This document shows positions 51,340-64,000 of a DNA stretch of 64,000 nucleotides, one piece after another. The notes under the pieces are model-generated. The model was not told where the DNA came from and made no database searches. It saw nothing but the letters and a program-made list of their open reading frames with translations. The stretch comes from Brachionus plicatilis (Eukaryota > Rotifera > Eurotatoria > Ploima > Brachionidae), in NCBI GenBank assembly GCA_010279815.1, contig QEOQ01000353.1, positions 393,751-457,750 of the forward strand. The letters are read 5' to 3'. The position numbers and the translations under genes are program-made. Within the stretch, counting starts at the first letter, position 1. Every line of letters starts with the position of its first letter.

Positions 51340-54300
51340 TTTTATGCGCCTATAATTGTCAATAAAGTTTTATCTGTGCGAGCCAAAGCCCCTTCAGATT
51401 AAATAAAAAAAAATTAAAAATTAAGAAAAAATTAAATAAAATAAAAATGAATTTTAAATGATTAAACAATTTTTTGAATAAGGAAGAAAAAATCATTAGC
51501 TATTCGTCGTTTTTTCTAATACCTAGTTTTAAAAAATTAAAGTCTTTGGTCGGACTTTTGTAAAAAAAAAAAGTCCGGACTTGGACTTGACTTAAAACAT
51601 GTGACTATTAAACAACTCTGTTATTTTCTAAAAATGAATTCAAGCACGGAAAATAATAGTCTAAAATAGTCCCGACTAAAGATTTGTATAAATTTCCTAG
51701 TGTATTTTGAATAAGACCTTATTTATGTTTGAAAGTATTTTAATAAAATTTTGCCTTTTATTAAAGCGTTCTTTAATTTCATCTACCAGTTTTTTAAAAT
51801 AACGCCCTTCTATTGAATCATAGTAATGTTCGAAATTTTCCACGCTTTCGGAACTTTGCCTTCTTGAAGATAAATTAAAAAGTTCTTTGATTTCGATTAG
51901 AGAATTTCTAGGTAAATTTTTAACATTAAGTTTTGAAATTGGTCAGGCACTGATCCCACTTCACTTTTCAATCTTTTTAAATTCATAATTTATTCGTTTA
52001 AGCAAATTAGATCGTTAAAACTACACAAATTTTATTTTTTAAAGAATACAGAGTTAGAATTAGTAATTTCGAAATCTTTCTCAGTATTAATCAAATCAAA
52101 ATTTGGACTATATATTGGTAAAAACCTTTTGACAAAAAAAAATCTGCTTTCTACACCCAAAAAAAAGATTTTCACAACCAGAAAAAAATCCTTATCAAAA
52201 GTACTCAATTTTTGAAAAATGAATAAATTTAATTATAAATGAAATAAAAAATGATTTTTACACTCAAAAAAAAAATAAGTCTATTATTTAATTTTATAGT
52301 ATTTTAAACTTTTTTTTAGATCTTGGAGGTCTTCCTCTCTTTTTAGGCTTTTCTTTCTCCAATGCTCAATTTCTGTTTACAATTTTTTTGATCTACCTCG
52401 CTTGTTCTCTTTGGCAACTTCAACTCCAGTCTCAACATCTATTACATCCTCAACTAACTCGTCCTTATCTTTATTCACTTTTCTCGATCTCCCGTATTTG
52501 TTGTGATACCAATGGTTTGGTTGTGATAATCTTTTTTTTGGGTGTAGAAAGCAGATTTTTTGTTGTCAAAACACGACATCCCTGTATATTGAAGATAAGA
52601 GTTCTCCGATTTTTTTTCCCTTTTCTTCATTTGTGTTCAATTCCTTATCATTTAAAACCGAATTTGGAATTAAATTTGATCTATTTTTGTTTTAAATATA
52701 TATATTTTTTCCCAAAAAGTACTACTTGACAGTGGGTTTTTCCCATCATCTGAATGAAACCAAACGAATTTTGATACCAGAATTATTTAAAGAGGCTATT
52801 AACTTAAATGAAAGTTTATTAAATTTTTATTTGAGTCTTTGACAGTGAATTTTCTGAAAATTTCTTCTGATTTTTTCCTAAATACTTTAGTAAGTAATTT
52901 TGTCATTTTCTTGATATATTGTGAGTTAACTTTCAATGATATTAATTATATGAGCATTTAAAATTTAGCTGAATAAACGCAAGTTAAATTTCTTTTAAAT
53001 AAACTTTTTGACTTACGATTTATTTTTTATTTGATAGGCAATATAAATATATGCTTCGATTGGTATATTGTCACGAGTCATATCTTAACTATAAACTCGG
53101 TAATTTTGTCAATTTATGAGGAAGAAATTAAAAAAAGGTCGATAAATTTATAGTAATTCTTATTAAAAATATTAAAGGTAGAACGCTTATCATTGATTAT
53201 ATAAAAGTAATGCTCTTTGAAAATTCTTTCCAATATCAAACCGTTTTCATTCTCCCCTTCGCTTTTAGTCTTTATAATCCACCCAATATATTTGTGAACT
53301 TTGTCCTAGAATTTAGGTCAACACCAAAAATGTAGTTTCTAAATTTTTTGTTAACTGATATAAAAAGTTCAAAATTCAGATGTATATCGAGTGGATTTTA
53401 ATGACTTAATGCAAATAATTCATTATTCTTTCCTAAATTCAGTTTTATACAAAAGAGTTCGGAATTGAATTCCTCATATGAATAATCTTGAATAAATTCA
53501 ATTCCTTCTTTAACTAAAATAGCTACTCCTCCTCCATACTTGTTGCGTGGTTTTGTTACGGATTGAAAGTATTGAAAATCATGGTAAATACTTGCTTCAC
53601 TCAAATCAATTTATAATTAATTGAGCAAAACAATTTCAGAACATTTTTTGAGAACTCATTTTTTCGAGTTTTAGGTAATCATCATCGTGTTTGTTTCTAT
53701 TTGAGAAATTTCTTCTTCTTCCTGAATTGTTTGTTTGCTTAAGTCAATTTTAGCTCGTTCAATCGATTTAAGTCTCTCAACTAATGAGCATTTCTCAGTC
53801 AAATGTTCTTTTTGATTACATTTTCCGCATGCCTGGTTTTTAAATGGACATCTTGCAATGTTGTGACATCCACCATTACAAAAAAAGCAAATATGCTTTT
53901 GAATTGATATTTACGCACTTTTATCTGTATAAAGCAGTGGGACCAGTCAGATTTCTAACTAACTGATCTGATTATTTCGGAAAGGAAACTTTTACTCGTT
54001 TTAAACCGTTTTTGACTCATCTATCTGTATATGTTTCACCTGAAATTTGTTCAACTTTGAGACTATTGATTTTGACAGCATCAAGAAAGTCTCGAAGTAA
54101 TTCTTTGTTGAAATCTTCTGGTTGAAAGTTAAATCTTGCTGTAGATTACCTTCTTGTCTCTGGCTAGTTTTTGGCATCTTCAAACTTGAAAAAGTCACAA
54201 TTTATTTCGATTGAACGTTCAAAAACTTTCGAGGTGGGAGAGGCGTGTTGGACCTTAACAATCCATATTTTGTTTGAAGAGAAATAAATAGCGATAATTT

Positions 54301-54535
54301 CTTTAAATTCCAGGTCTATGAGTACACATTTTGCTTAAAAATTGTGTTGTAATTTACAGGTCTCTCTTACTTTTTAAAATTCAATTTCACTGAATTCTTG
54401 AAAATCCAAGGTTTAATTTCGCTTGGGTTCGATTAGGAACTTTCCATTAGAAATTTAGCTTTTAAGTCACATGATGACGCTATAAATTAAGATCAAGATT
54501 GCTTAGCCAAAAGTAAATTTCCAAAAATCTAATAA
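51340..54535 (-). mobile_element. Decayed LINE, copy B (ORF1 knuckles, endonuclease, remnant RT)
   Basis: On the minus strand from high to low coordinates: an ORF1 start (MTFSSLKMPKTSQRQEG, about 54198); zinc knuckles at about 53780-53910, the best being CGKCNQKEHLTEKC, a perfect C-x2-C-x4-H-x4-C; an endonuclease fragment (FQSVTKPRNKYGGGVAILV, 53398-53604); and degraded downstream sequence whose short motifs match copy A (for example a KGKLFGKI-type equivalent near 52590-52740 and LDYYFPCLNS near 51670). The 3' tail AATCTGAAGGGGCTTTGGCTC lies at about 51375-51400. Riddled with stops; not functional. A hAT-like CAGAGTTG...AAGTCCGGAC end (51575-51628, minus) lies within it. Confidence 0.65.
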
Positions 54536-54540
54536 AAACT

Positions 54541-57060
54541 ATTATTATTTATTATTTATTTATTTGTCTATCTGTACCGAGCTAAAGCTCCTTCAGATTA
54601 AATAAAAAAAAATAAAAAATTAAAATAAAGTTAAATAAAATAAAATAAAAAGAAAAAAAAGAAATAATATAGTTAAAACAATATATAAATATTAAAATTA
54701 AAAAAAGATAAATTTTGATAGAGAGTAACAGAAAACATATTTTTAAATATTTGATGATTCCGAAAAAAAAGAAGAAATATTAAAGTAGCAATTACACAAT
54801 GGATTTGGGTACTGGATGTTTCTTGATTCGAAACTTTTGTTATATTCTTCCACCAGTCTTACAGTTAATGGAACAGAATGGCTCAGTCTTATGTGCATTT
54901 TTTTATATATAAATGGGCTCAATCATCCCTTCAGGGTTTTTGCCTTGGGTCTCTTTGATTGAGTTGGAATATAAAGAATATAGTACAGAACGAACTGCTG
55001 AATTTTGGATTACTTCTAACCTTTTGATATAAGTTTCTGAGAGAGAGTTAAGACAAGGAAAAGAATAATCTAGAATAGATCCAATCAAAGACTTATAAAG
55101 GTTTCCTTAAGTGTTTAAGTCAAGGCCCATTTTTTATTCGACAAGATTTTTATTAAATTTAGCCTTGAATTGCAACGTTCTTTAATTTCTTCTATCATTG
55201 AAGAAAAGGTTTATTTAGAATCAAATTTAATACCTAGGAACTTTATTTCTTGTAAGCTTTAGATTCTATTCCCATAAATCCTTAAACACAGAACTTTCTT
55301 TGTTGTTTTTAGTAAAAATCATTGAGCAAGACTTTTCAACCGAAATCTTCATTTTCTACTTGAAAAGTCATTGATCTAATTCAACTAGGTACTTATTCAT
55401 CTTATTTTCTATATTTCCATTTTTTTTATAAATAAAAAATGTGACAAGATCGTCTGAAAAGAGAAGTGAATATTCTTTATTAGATTTATTTTTTTCAGGA
55501 ATATCATTAATAAATATACTAAATAATAAAGGACTAATAACTGATCCTTGAGGAACGCCAGGAGATATTTTGAATTTATCACTAATGTGATCATTTATAT
55601 TTGCTTTTAATGTCTACAGCTAAGAAATGATTTAATCCAATAAATTAAGTAGGCAGGTATATTTTTCTTTATCAGCTTGTAAATTAAACCTTCATGCCAA
55701 ACTTTGTCGAAAGCTTTAGAAATGTCAAAAAATAAGCAACATACTTTTTTCTTTCTATTAAAAGATTCGACAACTTTTTGTATAAGGAAAACTAAATTAT
55801 CTGCGGTTCTTCGATGTTTCCTATAACCAGATTGTTCCTGAATTAGCAAAGAATTTTTTCCAAGAAATCATATAACCTTGAAAAAATAATACGTTCAATC
55901 AGTTTACCCAGACGGCTTGTAATGCTTATTGTTCGATAATTAGATGGGTCTTGTGTAGGAGAAGATTTCTTAGGTATCGTTGTGATATTGATACTTTTCC
56001 AAGCTTTAGGAACTATACCTTCTTGGAGACTAAGATTAAAAAGATCTATTATTTCTTTTAATAATTTTAAAGGGAGGTTTTTAACATTAAATTGTGGATA
56101 AGGTCAGGTCCACAAGCTGCTTCTCCCTTTAACCTTTTTAATGCCATAATCATTTCATTAAGGCCAATCGGTACGTTGAATATTGGCTGACTATTATTCT
56201 TAAAGTATTTTATATTAAAATGAGTTATTTTTGTATCTTTTTCAGTGTTTTCGTTGTCAGAATTAAGACTGAATGTTGATGATAATATTTTTCCAAATAA
56301 TTTCCCTTTTTCCTCATCTGTTTTGAAATCTAGGTTGTTAAGAGTTAGAGTCGGGATTAAATTTGATCTTTTTTTTGATCTAAACTTTTTTATTTTTTTC
56401 CAGAATGGCCTGATTGATAGGGAGTTTTTCACCATCTTTTTAATAAAATCAAACCAATTTTGATTCCAAAATTTTTTCAGGCTAATTTTAATTTCCAATG
56501 TTAAATGATTATATCTTTGTTTCGTCATTTGACAGCGAGTTTTTTGAAAATATCTTGTAATTTCCCTACGTTCTTTAATCAAATCTACAATAAAAAGAGG
56601 TCTTGAAAACTTTTTGAGACTGAAATGGTATACTTTTTTGTGCAGCTGACAATATTTTTTTGGTAATTATTTTGTTTTGTTCGTCAATCGTCCCTGCAGA
56701 AGCCACTAAGAAATGTCTTGAGACATTTAAAACTTCACGAAGTAAATGCCAATTTGCTTTATTATAATTAAACTTCTTTGATAGAGATTTCACAGTTATT
56801 AAGTAATTGAAAGCTTTGGAAGTTTCGATTGGAAAATGGTCATTTATCATATCCTGATTACTGAGAACTCGAACGTCATTTATGTTATTTGTTACTGAGG
56901 ATAATACTAAAAACAAATCAAGAATTTCAAAATATTCTCTATTAAAGATATTAAAAGTAGTGGTATTATCATTGATTACAGAAAAATCTAATTCAATAAT
57001 TAACTTTTCCATAATAATTCCATTTTGATTTTCGCCTAGACAGACTATTGGTTTCATTTA
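54541..57060 (-). mobile_element. 5'-truncated LINE, copy A (endonuclease C-terminus, RT, 3' tail)
   Basis: Minus strand: endonuclease C-terminal part with NDHFPI (57057-56575), linker (56582-56067), then reverse transcriptase with AACGPD, QEQSGYRKHRRTADNL, FFDISKAFDKVWH, SPGVPQGSVISPLLF and the catalytic LLFSDD. It ends with LDYSFPCLNSLSETYIKRLE and IRLSHSVPLT, then a 3' UTR with AATCTGAAGGAGCTTTAGCTC and an (AATA)n-type tail at 54541. At least three frameshifts (near 56085, 55860 and 55620) and several stops inactivate it. Domain order and motifs fit an APE-type non-LTR element (Jockey/CR1-like). It is better preserved than copy B, which it abuts. Confidence 0.85.
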
Positions 57061-58085
57061 TTTCTATTTTTGCCTCTCAAAAAAAGGTTATGTGTCAAAA
57101 AAATTTTTTATTGCAACATAATGTGTCAATAAAAAAGACACTCCGTTATTTTTTAAAGTGAAGAAATTAAATTATTTTAGTGTAAATTTTTGAATTATTT
57201 AAATTATTGATTGATTTTTTTCTTTAATAAATTAGAGGTCAATCATTTTTATGTGAATTTGATAATGAACCATTATCAGACCTAACATGTTTAGTAATGT
57301 TTAGTATATGATTTTTTTTTAATTTTCAAAATCGTTAGATTAATTAAGTTTTAAAATCTCAAATTATCCTTTTGATTGTAGAATTTGGTCTAAAACTTCA
57401 ATTTCCCTAGAAATTATTAATTAAACATAAAAATAAATTAATTTTATGAGTATATTTATTTTTTTATCTGTTTTGAGCTGATGCACCTTCATGTTTCAAC
57501 AATGTTTCAAATAGAAATTCTGATATATTTGTTTATTACAGATAAAAATATGAATAAATATCAGCTTGAATGTTAACTTTGAAAAAACAGTTTTGCGATA
57601 CAATTTAAAACCAAAAATCAAAAAAAAAAAATCTTTTTTTAATTATAATTTTTGAGAAAAAGTGACAAGTGTAGTTTTCTAAATGTGTAAAAATCTAATC
57701 TACCAAACTATTATCAAGTTTTTTAATCATTTCTTTTGAATTAAAAATATTTAATTATAATAAATAAAATAAATTGTTTGAGAATTAAATATTAGATCTG
57801 ACATTAAATATTATGTTAGATCAAAATATTATTATGAGAATTTTTAAATTCTGAGTGATTATAGTGGAAATTTTTGTTCAAATAAATTAGAGATTTATAT
57901 TTGTTCAAAAAATCCTTCCAAAAACACTTTGATTTAATGAATAAATATTTTTATAACAATTGCTTAAGAATTCGGATTAAGTTAAGTCACAATGTTTACT
58001 TTGAATCTATGCTTGCATAGGCAATAATTTTGTCTAAACTAAAAAACAAAAAAAAACACTCATTACTTAATATTCTTTCTGATAA
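57061..58085. other. Intergenic, nothing recognised
   Basis: A/T-rich. About 57465-57500 (ttttgagctgatgcaccttc) vaguely resembles the LINE 3' tail but is too diverged to call. Confidence 0.45.
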
Positions 58086-58087
58086 CT

Positions 58088-58230
58088 AGGCATTTTTGCC
58101 AAGGTACAACAAAGGCTACAAAATATTCGGCTGATTCAAATCGAGCCAAAGGTCCCGGAAGTTATGTCTAGAATATAAACTAGAAATCTATTCATTTTAT
58201 TAATAAAAGTTTAAAAAATAATTCTATTAT
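58088..58230 (+). pseudogene. Processed relic of the DLEC1 3' end
   Basis: Matches the end of the DLEC1 transcript with an internal deletion. GCCAAGGTACAACAAAGGCTAC corresponds to GCCAA|GGACAACAAGAGCTAC across the spliced exon 24/25 junction. Then ATTCGGCTGATTC, AAATCGAGCCAAAGGTCCCGGAAGTTATG and, after the stop region, AATCTATTCATTTT..TTAATAAAAGTTT follow the last exon and 3' UTR, including the AATAAA. Because the intron is absent and similarity fades about 25 nt past the poly(A) signal, it is best read as a 5'-truncated retrocopy. About 11.3 kb downstream of the parent, same orientation. Confidence 0.75.
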
Positions 58231-59222
58231 TTCCACGCCCTAGGAGGTCCAATCTTTGGACCATTAGTTGACCTATTTGAGAACTCACCGTTTTCAAAAT
58301 CACAAAATGCTTATTTCTCTAATTAAACACTTTGTCAAGCTAAATAGGATCAAATTAATGTAGGCTGATTTTCAAAGATTTCTCTATTTACTTTAAAATA
58401 CGAAATAAAATTAACTAAAATAAACTTTATTTATTATATAACTTTTAATTGAAGTTAAATGATTAAATTTATCATTTAAATTATAAACTTTACTTTTTCT
58501 CCAAACTAAAGCTCAGATATTTAATTTCAAAACTCAAATATCACGAAATTTCAACAACTCCAACTCCAACCACAACAATGACAACACTAATAAAAAACTT
58601 GGGTTGAAAATCCAATTTAGCAAATCTCTGAGCAAACACACTTTGGCAATCTTGGGCCGACCGGTCAAAATTCAAGTGGAATCAACATACTTAGCAACAA
58701 TGAATTAGACCGCTAATGGCTTGTAAACAAATGGTCACTATGCCTTGCTTGATTTGAAATAGTTCTCGGCCTGACAAAATAAATTAGAGCTGTCCTAAAT
58801 TTGGACTAAGAGCTGAGCTGGCTTAGGGGCCGGTTTAGAAAGGAGTTGTACATTTGTTTGAGTTTGTTTTGGCCGCAAATCTTGGGGATTAAGATAAATT
58901 TAAAGCAAACATTTGTTAAGTGTCAGCATTGGACCGTTTTGCTAATTCGACAAATTTTGTTTGTTTTATTTTGAAATTAAACTTAATTAAACACATAAAT
59001 CTCTAACTTTTGATCAGTTTTTCTAAATTTAAAACTAGAAATTTTAGATAAAAATGATGAGCAAAAATCGATGATGAAAATGAGTGACAAATCGGTATTT
59101 ATCGACCATGGTAGAACGAGTCGTAAATTTTCTATCTAGCGTTACGACTCGAATAAAAAACATTTTGAATAAAGGATTTTAAAAAAATTTTTTCTTATTT
59201 TTTCAAGTCTACGATTCACAAA
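58231..59222. other. 5' flank of the ARHGAP20-like gene
   Basis: Relatively GC-rich stretches at 58640-58680 and 58785-58870 within AT-rich DNA. A 5' UTR or promoter role is possible from position only. Confidence 0.4.
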
Positions 59223-61797
59223 ATGCCCAAGCGGTCCGACTCGAACCGATTTCGTTCACCGTCTTTTTCGCTGCTCACCAAAAAGCCTTCCAACAAAATG
59301 GACACCACGCCGGTGCTCAACTCCAAGAGCCTTTTCTCAAGCATTACCGAGGTAAGCATTCAAACATTTCCAAAATTACTAAATAAGTCTGAATTGAAGC
59401 TTTTTTCCTTTGGTCACCGAATAATTTTTTCTCTTTTTTAAATAAATTATATAGCTTTTATTAAACAAAATTTATAAAAAAGAAAAATTATTCTAAAACA
59501 AATTTTTATTTTTAAAAAATAAATAAAGCTTTAACCTAAAAGTTTTTTTAAATAATCAATTTTGAACGCCAGTCTATGGATTAATCTAAGAATTTCTCTT
59601 ATGATCTTGTCAAATCTTAAATCAAAGAATACGAAAATTTCCACCAAGAAAGCTTCCTATTTTACCATTCTGGTCAATTTTAATTTTTCTATTAACTAAT
59701 CTTTTTTCAAAAATTTATTTTAAATTTATGTCCTGGAGATATTGAAATCTATTTAACTGTCATTTTTTTTGAGTTAAGTCTTCATTTAAATTTACAGTTT
59801 TGATGAGATCATAAGAATTTAAAAATGAAAAAAGTTTTTAGAAAAGTTTTTCAAAATTCATTAATCTTAATTTAAAAAAGAATTTTTTTTTTGCTTAATT
59901 TTACGTAAATTCAGATGCTATTTTGGTAATAATTAATATTCATGCTGTCGTAAAAAAAGACTTGGATTATTTTAAATTTTTTCCTATTAAATTTAGACCC
60001 ACTATTACGGAAGAAAAATTTTAAAATATTTTTTTTTATTTTTATGTTTTTTTCACAAAATTTACCAAATATTACAGATTTTTACGTTAAAATTTGTACA
60101 ATTTAGAAATCAAGAAATCTATGAATCCTGAAATATTATTTGACAATAATTATATCAAAAATTTAATCTAGAGATTTAAAAACAACTTGAAATTAAATTT
60201 TTTTTCAAAATTTTTTGTAATTTTTTAGTTTACAGAAACTTTTAATAATATTTTTAGTATTTAAAATATGGAAAATTTTTATCTCAATAAAACTTAACAA
60301 AATATGGCGATTTGTTTTTTTAAAGAAAAAAAAATCGTAAACTTTACATAAATTAAAAACGCTTTCAAAGTTACTTAACGCTTTATATTATCTAGTTATG
60401 TAATTTAGTATAATTTATAAATTGTCAAAAAAAATTTTCAAAAATTTCAAATATTATCATTGTCATTCGACTTTTTGCTTTATTGTCAAGAGGGTTTAAA
60501 TTTTATATCGCTTCATTCTTAAAAAATCAATCAAGAAATTGAAATTTAATTAATTTTCTTATTTTTAAATTTTTCAGAAAATAAAAACATTATAAATTAA
60601 TAAAAAACTTTGTGATTTTGATATCAAATTCTAAAAAGATGAAAATTTTCTCGTCTTTCGAAGTAAGCATCTTTTGATCTTTTGAAATCTATTAAAAGGA
60701 AAGAATCTAATTTAATAATTAATTATGGATTCAATAAATTATTAAATTGATGCAATGGTTTTTAAGAATAAAGTTGTGAATTACCGTAAAACATTTTTTA
60801 TATTTTCTATTGTTTTTTTATTAAAAGCTTTTTCAGACTAAGTAAAAAATTACAAGAGTATCAATAAAAAATGAATATTACATTCTACTTTCTTTTTCTA
60901 AACCGTGGAATTCTTAAGCATTTTTTACCTGTCAAAGTTTGTTTGATTTTTTTCTATAATTTCTATTGCATTTTTTTTTCATTATACTTTAAATTTAATT
61001 TTAAATTTTACTTTTTGTGACATTTATTTTTTTAAATTATAGAAGCTTTAATTGGCACAGTTAAACTAATAAAAATATAATAATAAATTAAATTTGGTAG
61101 TTGCATAAAATATGAGTTTTTTTATTTAAATGAACTTTTAAAATGTTTTCTTTTATAATGTTTATTTTTTAAGCAATTTAGATCAGAGTCGCACAAATCT
61201 CATTTATTCGGCTCAAACTTGGAGCTGTCGTCAACTGGCAATGTAAGTTTGATCAACGAGAGGCTGAATTCGGCAGTGCAGCAAACACCCATTGTAACCC
61301 AACGACCGACTACCAGCAACAGTGGAGGCGGTGTCGTGTCCAGTGGCAAAAACTCGTTTGTCAACAAGCATCTGTTGGTCCAGAGACGCCGCACTATTCA
61401 TGACATCATAAACTTGGATCTACTAAGCAACATTATAAATTCTACTTCTCCTAAAAAATATGACAAAAGATCTCTTTCTTCGTCGATTACCTCGGACAAA
61501 AAATTGGGTAAAAATTTTAAATTTAATTTAATATTAATTTTGCTAAAATTGAAAAAAAAAAATAAAAAAAATAAAAAAAAATTTAAAGAAAAATTTAAAT
61601 TTTTTATTTAGATTTGGACGAGTTGAGTAGCTTGAAGGCCTCCAGAGACTTGCTAATGGAAGCAAGTGTTCTTCTTTTAAATGTAAGATTCATTACTTTG
61701 AGCGGATTTAAACTTTATTTGTTTATTGAAAGCAATACGGCAAACAAGAGAGACATTTATTTCTATTCACTGATCTGTTGATAATAGCCAAACAAAA
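59223..61797 (+). CDS. PH-domain RhoGAP, ARHGAP20-like, 5' part
   Basis: Exons 59223-59351, 61189-61507, 61612-61682 and 61733-61797; phases agree over 194 codons. The second exon uses the acceptor GATCAGAG|TCG, the only one in phase with GAG|GTAAGC. Residues 1-150 are Ser/Thr-rich and probably disordered (KRSDSNRFRSPSFSLLTKKP; RRRTIHDIINLDLL). The last part, ASRDLLMEASVLLL followed by GKQERHLFLFTDLLIIAKQK, is the start of a PH domain; RQERHLFLF-DL occurs in ARHGAP20-type RhoGAPs and is similar in some RhoGEFs. The GAP domain would be beyond the window. A further open segment behind an AG at 63936-64000 is not in the required phase, so an intervening exon is missing or it is unrelated. Confidence 0.6.
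59352..61188 (+). other. First intron of the ARHGAP20-like gene (1837 nt)
   Basis: A/T-rich, with scattered TTTTACGTAAATT and ATTTTTACGTTAAA motifs (59900-60090) like those in the TIR elements. No other feature. Confidence 0.5.
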
Positions 61798-63935
61798 GTA
61801 AATATTTTTGAAATTTAGATCTAATCCCCACTTGTGATCCACATTTCCGTGATCTTTTTTTAATTAGTGGTGGAATATTGTGTTACATTGTAAACAAGTT
61901 CTAATTTAAAACACATGATTAAGCAATTCTTAAAAAAAAAAAAAAAATAAAAAATAAAATAAATTCTGGATAAGGACTGAATTTTTTTGTCTAAAATTAC
62001 ATTCATTTATTAGTAGTTATTAATTTTAATCTCGGCTTTAAGTGTCCCATTCAAAGTTTATATAATTGGCCTAATCCCTTAATAAATAAAATTTTCTCAC
62101 TCACTATTTTTTAAACAAAATTAAGCCCAGTATTCATCGCTTCAATTCTAAATCGTAAAAAAATTCATGCAGTCATACGTCGATTATATCACTGCTTTTG
62201 TTAAAAATTAAAATTTTTTCTATACAGATAGTTTAGCTTTAATTGAGATAGAAAATATTCACCCTTTAATCTATTCAAAAAATTAACAATATATTACTAA
62301 TTATTTTAATTAAGTTGTGACACTTTTGTGACCATCATGCACTGGAAAATCTATTTTTTTTTAAATTTGAAGAAGCTCTGACTTACTGGGAGCAATTTTG
62401 GCTGTTATTAATTATTGTATTTTATATTAAAAATAACAAAAATAAAAGCCATGATGGTACCATAAAATTTGGGACCAGTTTGAAAATTTTTTTTTTTAAA
62501 TTTAAGATTTATTATTTTAGACTTTTATTTGAATTTTTTATTTTAAAATAAAATCAAATTAAATTAGATCTATTGATGAAGTTAATAGTTTGTATTTTTG
62601 CTAATTCTTATCATAGAATTTTGTAAATTTTAATAATTTTTTCATTCTAAACTATTAAACATATCAAATCAGAGTATTATATTCCTATAGTGGAACTTTT
62701 TTGATACCACTAAATGGCAATTTTTTTTCAACAAGGTTTGGTTCTTTAAATTAGGTTGTAAATTTCAAGTAAAATAAAATAAGTTGAAATTAATGTTTTT
62801 TTATCTATGGTTTTAGTTAGATAGTTAGATTAATAATTTATTTAATTATTTATTAAATAATCTGAAGTTTAACTCATAGTTTCATAGGGGTTAAAAAAGA
62901 TGATTAAATTTACAGATAAAAAGTGTTTTAATTATAGTTTAAGATTAATCAAGCAACAAAAAAATTTTTGTTGATTCAGTTATAAAAAGATAAAGTGATT
63001 TAAATTGTCAATCTAATCAATAGTAAATAATTTTTTTTTTATTTGCACTAGTAGGGCATTGAAAAAAAATCCCATGAGAAAAAGTAATATTTAAAATAAA
63101 CTTTTAAATTGTTAAGAACACTTGAGGTGTAAATTTTTTAGAAGAATGGTTAAAAAAAATCTGTCATATTAAAGAAAATAATTAAGTGATCAACTTTAAG
63201 ATTACTTTTGCATGATTTAATTTTTTAAATGAAAAAACGTTGACCTATAATAATGTCTTCAAAATAAATCCTTTTGATTAAGATTTTTAAAATTCAATTG
63301 TTGTTGTAAGTGACATATTTTACAGCGATTTGTTTTATAAATTCAATTAAAATTTCCAAGAATTTTCGCTCAAGGTCTTAGATTTTTAATTATTGGGTTT
63401 TAATAATTTAATTATCAGGTTAGATATTCAGAAATGATTAAGATGAAAATTTGTCAAATTCAAGCCTTGCAGATGACAAAGGTGCACGTTATTTTTAAAT
63501 CAAATATACTAGGTAACTTAGGAGAACAAAGACTAAATTCAATAAAACATTCATTATGCCGATTAATTATTTAATCATTTTTCAAGTTTTCAAAAAATTA
63601 AAAGTTTAGTTTATTAGAAAACTTTTTATTTTTAAAATTCTTTTTTTTAAATTATTTCTATCAGTTTTAATGCTGATCAAAAAATTAAGTTAATAATAAA
63701 TAAATGATTTTTTTAGAATTTGATATTTAAATATCGCTTAAATTCAGGAATTCTCATATTTTTATTTTTTATCTAAATTCAATTAGAACGCCTTTTTTAA
63801 GTCTTTTTCACAGATAAAATATTGTAGGTTTATAAAATTAGATTTCAGATCTTTTTTTTTTCAAACAAAAAAAAATTCAGTTTTAAATGAAAAAAAAAAT
63901 AATCACAATAAAAATTGTAATGTCAATTCATTTAG
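61798..63935. other. Probable long intron, nothing recognised
   Basis: A/T-rich sequence after the last recognised ARHGAP20-like exon. No coding block or clear repeat was seen. Further exons of the PH domain may lie here unrecognised. Confidence 0.4.
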
Positions 63936-64000
63936 ATGCTAATTAAGGAAATGCCCCGGAAAAATTTGAGACACATAGTTTCCTCCACAACACTCTTTGG

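Overview
The window is an AT-rich animal (metazoan) nuclear segment. I estimate GC at roughly a quarter by eye. The genes are intron-rich: most introns are 44-60 nt with GT-AG borders, and a few are long and filled with repeats. CRTC points to an animal and the axonemal gene DLEC1 to motile cilia. The base composition, tiny introns and LINE-rich intergenic DNA resemble a monogonont rotifer such as Brachionus, but that assignment is a low-confidence guess.

Layout. 1-8.5 kb is accessory DNA: a diverged direct duplication, then a TA-flanked inverted-repeat element (2509-3900) interrupted by a second element (2889-3483) with an 8-bp target duplication and a C2H2 zinc-finger ORF. 8.6-9.0 kb is a small secreted, prohormone-like gene. 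9.5-13.3 kb is a head-to-head pair, CSN4 (minus) and PDXK (plus); their shared promoter is tandemly duplicated and one copy carries a 712-bp insertion. 13.4-19.6 kb is a second head-to-head pair: an M3A oligopeptidase-like gene (minus) whose zinc-binding residues are all replaced, and an FBXW2-like F-box/WD gene (plus). 21.3-22.5 kb is STOML2 (minus). 24.5-33.7 kb is CRTC (minus); one of its introns holds an intronless plus-strand gene of unknown function and several palindromic elements. 34.8-46.9 kb is a complete 25-exon DLEC1 gene (plus), head-to-head with CRTC. 48.3-57.1 kb is decayed non-LTR retrotransposon DNA (three copies). 58.1-58.2 kb is a relic of the spliced 3' end of DLEC1, apparently a processed pseudogene. 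59.2 kb to the end is the 5' part of an ARHGAP20-like PH-domain gene that probably runs out of the window.

Gene models were built by hand, checking splice signals, exon phases and recognised family residues. CSN4, PDXK, M3A, FBXW2, STOML2, CRTC and DLEC1 all close in frame from ATG to stop. No rRNA, tRNA or CRISPR array was seen.

The most unusual items are the M3A pseudo-protease, the nested inverted-repeat elements with 8-bp target duplications (in two cases a second copy of the host sequence shows the empty site), and the DLEC1 retro-relic beside LINEs.
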